This document shows positions 12,120-21,200 of a stretch of DNA of 64,000 bases, piece by piece. The stretch covers positions 1,054,001 through 1,118,000 of the forward strand of contig CM066301.1 in the NCBI GenBank assembly GCA_033807695.1. The letters run 5' to 3'. Made by a program: the position numbers and the translations under genes. How positions within the stretch are numbered: the stretch's first letter is position 1; each line of letters starts with the position of its first letter. The notes beneath the pieces were generated by a model. The model did not search any database. It saw nothing but the letters and a program-made list of their open reading frames with translations, and had not been told where the DNA came from. Source of the stretch: Daedaleopsis sinensis. Taxonomy: Eukaryota; Basidiomycota; Agaricomycetes; Polyporales; Polyporaceae.

Positions 12120-13053
12120 CAGGAGGAGAGGGTGGTAGTACCAGATGATTTTGTGGATCAATTGCCATGATATTTATACCGTTAGAAAGATACATGCTGT
12201 GGCTTTCCAGCAGTACTTTTACCATCAGTGTGCATCACAAACTGCACATTATATTTAGGATGGAGCACCTCTGTGGCTGAAGTATTAGTTGCCTCCTATA
12301 TATAGCTCTTGATATTTTATGGCCAGGAACCATAGCCACCCTACATCTAGTATATATGTAGAGTGTATTCCAAAAAACTGGAAAGAATTCTGACCATAAT
12401 TAGTGGAGATACACTGACCCCTCCTCCTCCTTATGGGGCAGGGAAAGTATATCTCCCCAACCACTGGATGAAATTCTATGATCATGGGCTTGTTGGAGAG
12501 TGCTCTTGTACTGTATTCTAGGAAGATAGAACACCCATATGTCCACCTAGAACTAAGTAGGCTATACCCCATTGAAAACCTGCATTTATGCCTATCAGGT
12601 TGCAATTTATAGCATGCATGTAGCTAGAGTATACCCCCTCTATAGTGCGCTTGAATGGCCCTTACAATACCTTTCCAATGCACCTACAACCATCCAAATC
12701 CATCCAGAATTGAGGGAGCAATAGTGGAACCAATCCCCCACCTATAGTAGCCCCCCAGCAAATTACCTAATCAGGTGCAGGAGGTGTGGGAATGCTGGAA
12801 CGAAAATAAGCGCCCAAAGGCGCGCCCAGGACAGGCCTAATAGTGCTATTATCTATAGAGATAAGCCTTTGATGTGCTTAATTTGCCAGATATCAAGCAT
12901 TTTGCACCCTTTTGCCTAATTGGGTTTGCCAAGCTGATGGTGCCCAGGACCTCCCCAGGGCTTCGTAATACATCATATGCCCTGCCTGTTCCTATTGCAA
13001 TAAGGCTTAGACAAAGTACCTGTTCGTAATACATCAGAACTACAACAGCTGCT
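12120..13053 (-). repeat. Right terminal inverted repeat of palindromic element
   Basis: Reverse complement of the left arm. It ends at CAACAGCTGCT, directly followed by the second GATTGATACC target copy at 13054-13063. Confidence 0.85.
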
Positions 13054-14063
13054 GATTGATACCGCTCGTTCGCCTCGCACTCGGTACACGACAGCCGTTC
13101 ACCGAGATCACACTCTCTGAGTGCCAGAAGTTGTTTGATCTCGCTTTCCCCGACGTCGATTACACTGTGCAAGATAATGATATTTACCACATACTGGTAC
13201 GTTTGGACGATCATTTGATATCTGTTCTGATCACCTTCGACAGATTAAGGACCGCCTGTCCGAGTGGCAATCAGTGTTTCGAAAATCGTCGATCATCGTC
13301 GCCAATGAGTTCTTCTCAAACGGCGATGACAAGTTTTGCACGCCCGAAGCTCGTATCGCATACTGCCGCGAACAAATACTACTTGACGAACCGCCAACAG
13401 CACGCAAGAAGAAGCTGAATAACATGAGTGCGCCCTTCCTTTGGGCGAACTGGCGCGACGGCCCCGGGGAGAAGCCTCAGGTGCGTGGTCATGAATCCCC
13501 GTCGTCACACTAGGCAATAGCTGACCCATTCACATGCGCATGACAGGGCCGCTTTGAACATCCCCTCGCTCTCGAGATCTTCGCGCTAGCCCATCTTAAC
13601 CTCATGGAGCAGGTCCCCAAGGACCTCCGAGTAGTGTTCCTCAATGCATACCGCCCGCACGTGGACCCTGCCGGCGCCCTTGTGACGTCGACACTCGCGG
13701 TGAGTGTCGAGCTTCTCATTTATTGTGATGTTTATATTGTTAACCTCGTTTATCCAGCTCGAGTACATACTGACCCATTGGCGCACTGGTAAGAAGGCTA
13801 TCCCGGACACGAGCGACGGCCAATTCTCGGCTGAGAACTGGGGCGACAACATCGAACTCGAAGACGATGGTAGCGAGGTACAGCGCATCAAGGTACGGTC
13901 GTGGTTCCGTCGCGTGCAAGACTTCGATAGTGCGCGTTGGGACCATATCTACGACGTCGCTAGTCCGTACATCAGCAAGCGCAAGAAGAAGGTGCAGAAG
14001 CGTGCCCGACGCGGTGGTGTTGTACGTGTAGAGGAAGAGCCTGAGATGATTGAGTCCGATTAA

Positions 14064-14774
14064 GGTACGTTACTTTCTCAAAGAATGAGTGCCGTACTGG
14101 AGAACTTATAAGGTTGGGATAGATAGTGCTATCTCTCTATTAGCTTCGAAATCTCATCCATTTTGGCGACGCGAACACTGTGTGCAACGTAGTCTACATG
14201 TGCTCTAGATCTCTCTATCACTTAGACTGCCTCGAGTCGACTGGCATTGATGTAACTCTATACACGCTGCCAGTCTATGTATTGTCCCTGGTCTCCCTGG
14301 TCACGATATACACGATTTCATACCCAATATGCACATGTGGTATGACTTTCTGGTCAGCTTGAACTACTACTATATGTACTTTCGAAGCAACTTATCCGAC
14401 TTGATCAAGTGTTGGCGCTTGAGTCAAGCAACCCCACGCGGCTTTACTCAAGTAGCCGTACTTGTTCAAGCCGGTGTACTTCTTGCTACTTTTCGCACTT
14501 AGAACCCTTGGTCAAGGAGCCCTAGTAGTGTCGACGGAATGCTGATGCAGCCCCTTGTGACCATGGGACAACCTCAAATATTCCATTCATAGGCTAGGAT
14601 CCTCTGCCAAACCGCGGTTAGCGCCCGTAAAGCGCCCGTGACATTGACTTCAAGCGATCTTCAACGACCTTTGTGACGCGGGACAGACTTCCGATTATTC
14701 AGATTCAAGACCTCTTGTAACGCGTGACATGAATATTAGGTCGAAATGGTACAGTACCTCGACACCTCGCAACG
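14064..14774. other. Intergenic region with CAAGT/ACTTG words
   Basis: No gene recognised. Between about 14390 and 14520 the words CTTGATCAAG, CTTGAGTCAAG, ACTCAAGT and TTGTTCAAG recur in both orientations. They resemble subterminal repeats of a DNA transposon, but no matching partner end was found in the window. Confidence 0.35.
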
Positions 14775-16436
14775 TTGGCTTCAAGTCTTCCTATAGAGGA
14801 TCAGGCCGCTCTTAGCAACCTCCCTCTCAACGAGATCACAACCGGAGCCCTCGCTCGCGCCGAGGCTTATCTCAAGCGCATCAGGGAAATCGGGCAGCAC
14901 GTCGTCACGCTCCGGTCTCTCTACAACGCGGGTGCCAGCATCCACTCTCTTCCTGCCGAAATCCTCCTCAACGTTTTCTTGGAAGGATACACGAGCTGTG
15001 TCGATCTCCGCTTGTCCCACGTCTGCCGCTACTGGCGTTCCATCATTGCCGGTACGCCTCGCTTCTGGGTGCTTGCCCTGGAGAAAAACTACATACGCGC
15101 CGGGAGAGCATCAGAGTTGCTGTTCCTCAATCATGCGCTAGCACTATCGGGCGCGCGCCCTCTCCACATCCTGCTCTATCTTAAAGATTCCGGGTTCGAG
15201 GCCACTATGACCGTCCTTCGGCCAGCGCACTATCAGTCTCGTCTCAAGTCGTTAGAGGTCAAGCTCAGTACCAACAATGATATCGCTTCACTCGAGAAGA
15301 CCCTCGTTTTGGGACTGGAGAGCCTCGAAACCTTCCGGGTGTCGTGTGACGACGGCAACAGCCTTACGCAGATGCTCACTCTTCACGACCAATCCCTCCC
15401 CCGTCTTCGTGTCCTCATTATCCATGGCGTCCTGTTCACCGCGACGTCTACTGTCAGCCGACTTGAACGCCTCGACGTTGTTGGCAAGATCCATGATCCC
15501 TACGATCTAGGACGAGCATTGAGGCGATGCATCGCTCTGCAGTCTCTCAACCTCTTTCGGACTATGTCTAAACGATGGGCGAGAGAGCCGAGTGACCTCG
15601 GCATATCCCAAGCAAGGCTCCCTCGCCTACTCTCGCTGACCATAGAGGACTTCCCGCCGATGATCTGCAAGTTGCTCGTTCATCTCGACCTTCCACAGCA
15701 GACATCTACCAACCTCCTCCCCCGATCCGACACGGTTAAAGCTGGCCAGTGGAAGATGCCTGAACAACTCGTAGCCAAGTTCGAGGAGGAGTCCCCGCTC
15801 GACCGCATGCATCTCAGCTACCCCGAAGACGGGGACCGCGCAGTCGTCCGTGTCTTCTCCGGGGCCCGTGAACGTCTGCGTGCAGAAACGCGCCTTTCGA
15901 AGCACATGTACAGCACGGAACTCGTCACCTTGCTCGGCATCTTCAAAGGCTTCTCCATCACAACGCTCACCGTCGACATACCAATGAGTCTGCCACACGG
16001 CCCCCGCGTCTCCGCATGGCCGGGGATCCTGTTCCCGCACTTCAGTCATCTATACCGCCTCGAGCTGCTCGGCCGCATCCCAGGAACCCTCAAGTACCAT
16101 TTCGCGGCACGGTTCCTCGAGCTCTGCGGCCGTGGGAGTTGCGAAGAGCTCACACTGTGCTGGGTCCTCCTCGTGCCAGGGCCAGGGCTAGATGACGATG
16201 AAGACGGACTGGCTGCGGGGGGTAACGATGGGGAGCTGAACCATCTGAAATCCGCTCTGGACCAGGAGTGTTCGGATGAACTAGACGTGCGCCTGATATT
16301 GTATAGCGTGGACTCCGACCAGGGCTCGTATGATAGCCTCACTGAAGTTCCTTCGAACGCGGAGAGGACTCGGGCATATGTTGCCCCAGTCTTGGAGCGC
16401 CTCTCGGAACAAGTGGACGACATCGTTATACGGTAG
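14775..16436 (+). CDS. F-box protein with LRR-like C-terminal region
   Basis: Single-exon frame of 553 codons. An F-box-like motif lies at about residues 56-100 (SLPAEILLNVFLE, then LRLSHVCRYWRSIIAGTPRFW), preceded by a helix seen in agaricomycete F-box proteins. Residues 150-550 are leucine-rich without a strict repeat. F-box proteins recruit substrates to SCF (Skp1-cullin) ubiquitin ligases; the substrate here is unknown. The start is odd: the frame opens at TTG (14775) in a context where ATG would fit, GCAACG then TTGGCTTC, and the first in-frame ATG is codon 145, downstream of the F-box. Either the ATG was lost, a non-AUG start is used, or an upstream exon exists. The MYND gene follows tail to tail. 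Related partial copies lie at 23479-23760 and 47484-48640. Confidence 0.75.
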   Translation: MASSLPIEDQAALSNLPLNEITTGALARAEAYLKRIREIGQHVVTLRSLYNAGASIHSLPAEILLNVFLEGYTSCVDLRLSHVCRYWRSIIAGTPRFWVLALEKNYIRAGRASELLFLNHALALSGARPLHILLYLKDSGFEATMTVLRPAHYQSRLKSLEVKLSTNNDIASLEKTLVLGLESLETFRVSCDDGNSLTQMLTLHDQSLPRLRVLIIHGVLFTATSTVSRLERLDVVGKIHDPYDLGRALRRCIALQSLNLFRTMSKRWAREPSDLGISQARLPRLLSLTIEDFPPMICKLLVHLDLPQQTSTNLLPRSDTVKAGQWKMPEQLVAKFEEESPLDRMHLSYPEDGDRAVVRVFSGARERLRAETRLSKHMYSTELVTLLGIFKGFSITTLTVDIPMSLPHGPRVSAWPGILFPHFSHLYRLELLGRIPGTLKYHFAARFLELCGRGSCEELTLCWVLLVPGPGLDDDEDGLAAGGNDGELNHLKSALDQECSDELDVRLILYSVDSDQGSYDSLTEVPSNAERTRAYVAPVLERLSEQVDDIVIR

Positions 16437-16717
16437 ATTTACTTAAGTAATTCTCCAATCGAAAGCTGTGTTACATGTATGTAATCGCGTCTGCATACGT
16501 GAACTTGGATAAATATGTAGTGTAAACAGGCGGTACCATAGCAAGGTTATAGAGCATACATTGGTACTGAACATCGCATGTAACTTCACCGACGCGCGCA
16601 TACTATATGAGCAACAAAGATACCCGGTTTGATGTAAAGTCAAGAAGCTGTGAATAAGCATATCAATGTCAATAGCCTGGCACATGCACATGCAAAGACG
16701 TACATGAGCGACCGTTC

Positions 16718-17757
16718 CTACAGCATCCGGCAGGCCGCCCATAGCATGCGAGGAGACGAGCCCGACTTGAAGATGTCCGGATTGTTCCTCATGAACGTGG
16801 CCATGCCATCCCAATACGTCTCGGAGACGTCCACCGGCCGTCGCTTCCACGTCTTCTTCGATCGCACGAATGTCCCAACGGCAGGCTCCACAGTGGGGGG
16901 GTCGGGAGTGTAGTAGCAGTAGCCGAAGGCGAGGCTGGTGATGCACAGGCTGATGAACTCTCTGAGAATATCGCGGTGGGCGTCGTTGAGCGCAGTGTCG
17001 TCCAGATACTGGGACTTCCATAAACCGTACTGGCGATGGACAAACGCGCCGGTGCCGACAACGACGAAGGCGACGTTGATCGCGCCGCGGAATTCTGGGC
17101 GGCCGGGTGAATTCTCAGCTAGGTGCACTGCGTTCATCGCCTGACGCGCCGCCTGCAGCTGGTCCCAGCTGTCCTTCAGGAAGTAGTGCTCGCTGCGGAG
17201 CGCAGTCTCCAGGTGCGAAATCTTGAATGCTTTGGCGGGGTTGTCGTCGGGGACATTCTCCCGCGGTTCGAGGCAGAAGACGACAGACCGCTGGGTCTCG
17301 AGGATCAGGTCAACACCGCCATCGATGGCGACGAGGGCATTGATCATGGCACGTATGGCGACCGCGTGGATCTTCGACCAGACCAATGCGGCGCTCGTCG
17401 GGGACATCCCCGACGTGTACCCATAGGATTCGTCCCCCAAGGAGTTGTCGAGCTCTGGCCTTTCTGAACGACTCAGACATAGTGGCCTAGGAGTTCAAGA
17501 ACATATATCAGTATACGGACCATGTATCTGAAGTACGGAGTGCCCTCGGACACGAAAGCACACTCGGCCAGGGAAGGAGCTCACTTGTGCGATGGCCACG
17601 ATGACTGTTGGCACTCCTTGCTGCAGTACATGGCTACATTGCAGCGGCCACATCGTTTGAGAGGCGCAGTGAGTTCTGAAGCGGTTTTTTGGCAGAATGC
17701 GCAACTCTTAGGATTGTCAGAGACGAGCATCGAGCCGATGACACATGGCCCGTCCAT
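16718..17757 (-). CDS. MYND zinc-finger protein, intact copy
   Basis: Two exons, 17757-17585 and 17486-16718, encode 313 residues; the 98-bp intron has GTGAGC and CCTAG ends. The MYND finger spans residues 19-61 with all ligands visible: C19, C22, C36, C39, C45, C49, H57 and C61. The intron falls between H57 and C61. MYND fingers bind short proline-rich peptides in partner proteins. The remaining 250 residues carry no domain I can name but are shared with the copies at 23972-25019 and 48907-49943 (words DNPAKAF, HRQYGLWK, PDPP). Convergent with the F-box gene. A Copia LTR begins 65 bp upstream of the ATG, so the native promoter is displaced and expression is probably altered. Confidence 0.8.
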
Positions 17758-17821
17758 TATGAGGTGTCAGTGGTAGATATAGGAGAATAAAGTGTTCTCG
17801 AGAGTTAGTAGCGACTCGGAG

Positions 17822-18075
17822 TATTGAAGCCATAGGCGCCAACACGACCCTTCTCGGCATCACCCGAGTCGCTATATCCCCTCCATAGTCACAATACGAA
17901 CCCTCACTCGTTCTACCATCATCGAGTGAGGTGAGCCCATACATACCCCCTCGTTATGTGTACCGTAACTGATGTATGTCCGTAGCGTCACTGACACACG
18001 GACTAGGTACACTAATCTACACTCGTTCTACCATCATCGAGTGAGCGTCACTGACACACGGACTAGCCTTTCACA
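17822..18075 (+). repeat. 5' LTR of Copia element
   Basis: Starts TATTGAAGCC and ends CTTTCACA, so the usual TG..CA ends read TA..CA. Two internal direct repeats are visible: CTCGTTCTACCATCATCGAG twice, and CGTCACTGACACACGGACTAG (21 bp, split here as CGTCACTGACACACGGACTA plus G) twice. The LTR lies between the MYND start codon and its former promoter. Confidence 0.9.
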
Positions 18076-18090
18076 GGTTATGAGCCCTGC
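18076..18090 (+). other. Copia primer-binding site, half-tRNA type
   Basis: GGTTATGAGCCCTGC directly follows the LTR. It looks complementary to the anticodon stem-loop half of initiator tRNA-Met (loop word CTCATAACC), the primer known for Drosophila copia. The match rests on my memory of tRNA sequences. Confidence 0.65.
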
Positions 18091-18233
18091 TTCTTGATCC
18101 CCGTAGATCAGAACACGTATCTCCGTGCATCAGCTTCGCATACTTTGCGTGCAACCCCCTCTCGCTGTTACTTGCCCTTCTTTACACTGTCCTTTTCGAC
18201 GTTCTTCAGCCTCGATTCCACGATCTCGAAGCC

Positions 18234-21200
18234 ATGCCATCCGATCCTTCGGCGTCTGCTGCCCCCGGCAACCAACCTCCCCTTGCAGGAGGAGCTGGAG
18301 GGACCCCCGGAATCACCGGTACGCCCGCTTTAACCTCCACCACTGCCGCTCCAGTCCTCGCGCCCATCAAACCCTACATCGTCGCGGGTTCAGTCTCATC
18401 CACGATCCATGCGGTCATCCCCGAAGACAAATTACTCGATCTATCGCGCAACAACTGGCACGAGTGGTCAAAGAGCATCACCAACACTCTCGCCATGTGC
18501 ACCGGCAATCTCACCAGCTGGCTCGACGGTACCACGCCTTGTCCCAACCTGATGTTATGGCCTACCGAGTACACCATCTGGGTCGGAAACGACCGCATGA
18601 TACGCGCCTTCTGCTCTGCGAGAGCGTCTGGGGAGGACCGTGCCCTCATCGACAAGGCCGGTTCTGCTCCGGGCATGTGGACGTCTCTGAAGAACCGCCA
18701 TGCCAAGCAGGGTCCTTACGCGCAAGCTCTCCGCCTCCGCGACCTCCTGAACTTCAAGTTCGACACTGCCAAACCGTTGGCTACTCAGGCACGCCACATC
18801 TCTGAAGAGTGCGAACACATCGTCGCCATGGGCACGCTCTCGTCCGACTCCCTCGCTGTCGTCGCCATCCTCCACATCCTCAATGGGGGGGACCTGAAGC
18901 ACATCGCCAATCAGCTGATCAACGCTCAATCTGACGTCGCGAACCCGCTCACTATGGCTCGCATCATTCGGATCATGGAGTTAGAACAGCAACAGATCAA
19001 CGCTCAGCCGGTTGCCGAGGCTCCTCTGGCCCTCGCAGCCTCGCGCTCGGACTCTCGGCCGCCATGCGACAACTGTCACCGTCGTACTCACCCGACGGAC
19101 AAGTGCTTCCAGCCTGGAGGCCGTGCGTTTGCTGATCGCGACCGTCTCCTCGCGGAGATACGCGCAAAACGCAAGGCAAAGGACGGCAAGCCCTTCGATC
19201 ACTCTCGCCAGCCCCTGCAGAAAACTGCGGACGGTACCGCGTACTTCATCCACAACGATACCGTCGTCTTCCCCTCCTCGTCTTCCGCCTCGCCCTCTAC
19301 CGAGTTCGCCGGTCTTGCGCAGTCTGCGCTCTTCGACGTATCTCCTGATCTCGCGACGGACGCCTGCATTGTCGACGCGAACGTTCCACCTTGGATCCTC
19401 GACCTCACGAGCGGAAAAGACTCGTCTGGCAACCACTTCGCTATGGCGACCCTGGAAGTCGCGATGACCGCCGCCGACGAGGCTGGGAAGTTCATCTTCG
19501 ACTCCGGCGTGACCATCCACATCTCGCCCGTCCGTTCGGACTTCGAATACTTCCGCTCCATTCCGCCTCAGGGCATCAAGGGCGTGAACGGCGCTCTCAT
19601 CTACGCTACTGGCCTCGGAACCATCCGTCACCGTCTCGACAACAGCTCTCTTCGCTTGGACAACACTCTCTATGTCCCGGACGCAGCCGTTCGCCTGATC
19701 TCCGTGCGCGCACTCTGCGACGGGCCTTCCGATCTCTCCGTGACTTTCGCTCGTGCTGGGGTCACTCTGACTGCTCCTACTGGCGACGTCATCTTCCGAG
19801 GCGCTCGCTCTGGGCACGGTCTGTTCACCTTGACGTGTCCGACCTTCGAGGCTGCGCTTGTTTCTATGCGCCAGCCCAATATCGAGACCATCCATCGTCG
19901 CTACGGTCACCCGAACTATCGCACGACGTGGTCCATCGCACAACGCCTCCATGCTTCAGGTACGCCCGTCGACCTCTCTGAGCCTCCCTTCAAATGCGAG
20001 CATTGCATTCTTGGAAAACAGACTCGCTCGTCGGTTCCGAAGACTAGATCTGGAGAGAAGTCGAAGGCTGTAGGCGACCTTGTATTCATAGATGCCGCTG
20101 GGCCGCAGGCTACGAAGTCTGCGAGCGGCAACTTGTATTCATTAGACTTGTTAGACGACTTTTCCTCTAAAGCATGGACGTTCCCCACTCCCACCAAGTC
20201 TGCCATGGCTTCCGTCTTCCGTCGTTTCGTCACGGCTTTCCGCGCTGCCGGACACACCCTGCGCGCCATCCAGATTGATAACGGCGAGCTCGTCTCTGCC
20301 GACATCGACTCTCTCTGCTCAGAGCTGGGCATCCGAGTACGCCGTACCGCTCCTTATACGTCCGCGCAAAACGGGCGCGTGGAACGCTTGCATCGCATCC
20401 TCATGGAGCGTTCCCGCACCATGCGCGTCGCAGCCGACGTGCCTGAAAACCGCTGGGACGAATTTTACGCTACCGCTTGTTACTTATACAACCTTACCCC
20501 TTCATCCACCGTCCCCAACCACATGTCTCCGGAACAGTTATTTACTGGCAAATGCCCCCCTACTTCTCACCTTCGTGAAATCGGTTGCCGCGCTTTTATA
20601 CTCATTCCCACTCACAACCCCAAGATTAGACCACGCTCCTTTGAGTGCGTCCTGATTGGCTACGGGGCCGATTCTAAGACGTACCGATGTTACCACCGTT
20701 CCTCTCACCGCGTTATCTCTTCCTTCCACGTCGAATTCATTGAATCCCACGAGGACCCACTCTTACATAGCTCTCCGCTCTCCACCCCCCCCTCGCCGCC
20801 CCAGCGCGCGTCACCCGGCCCTCCAGACGAGGAGGAGACTTCGGCGCCGCCCATTCCCGATCCTATCATCGTTCCGATCCCCGCGCCGCCCCCTTCTTCA
20901 TCCCCTGCACCTACTTTACCATCCCCCCCCGTGCCACGTTCTCCCCTACCTATTCTTCCTGCCCCGCGCGAACCTCGACCTACCCGCATCCGTCAGCCCT
21001 CCGCTAGAGCAGCTGCAGCTTCCGGGGTTCCTCACATGGACCGTCTTCGCGAACTCGTGGAAGAATCCGCAGCCGCCGGTGATCGCATCAGGGCTGAACG
21101 CGCAGCACGTCACGGTGCTTGGTCTGCTGCCGCCGACGCACTCTGGTCCGACGCCGACATCGCTCTGGCGGCTTCCCTACAACTTGACAGCGACTACACC

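Larger units (their letters stand above)
10473..13053. mobile_element. Palindromic long-TIR element, Mutator-like, non-autonomous
   Basis: Bounded by an exact 10-bp direct repeat, GATTGATACC, at 10463-10472 and 13054-13063. The two ends are about 935-bp inverted repeats: 10473-11408 against 12120-13053, nearly identical, starting with a word like AGCTGTGGTAGTTCTGATG. About 710 bp of unique AT-rich DNA lies between the arms. No transposase is encoded; the 106-codon ORFs at 10921-11241 and 12285-12605 are mirror copies within the arms. A 9-11 bp target duplication with very long TIRs is typical of MULE (TIR-MULE or foldback) elements. Arm identity suggests a recent insertion. Confidence 0.8.
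8448..14063 (+). pseudogene. DUF6532 protein gene, split by a transposon
   Basis: Exons read by eye: 8448-8868, 8917-9427 (with an optional 51-bp in-frame intron at 9010-9060), 9718-10264, 10324-10472, then after the insertion 13064-13196, 13244-13480, 13547-13699 and 13758-14063. The N-terminal half is low complexity and charged (Lys-rich helix, long Glu/Asp stretch, Ser-rich). The C-terminal half has the DUF6532 pattern seen in agaricomycetes: FTEITLSECQKLFDLAFPD, FCTPEARIAYCREQILL and LEYILTHWRTGKKA. A 2.58-kb element interrupts the exon at 10472; dropping it with one target copy gives an open frame across the junction. The element carries stops and no obvious splice rescue, so the gene is probably dead or yields a truncated acidic protein. 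Head-to-head placement suggests it may have travelled with the Plavaka element. Confidence 0.75.

Noticed and set aside
10921..12605. Two identical 106-codon proteins in opposite orientation
   Set aside because: They are mirror images inside the inverted arms of the palindromic element and lack a known domain.
18981..19952. 323-codon minus-strand ORF inside the Copia element
   Set aside because: Antisense shadow of the intact gag-pol frame.
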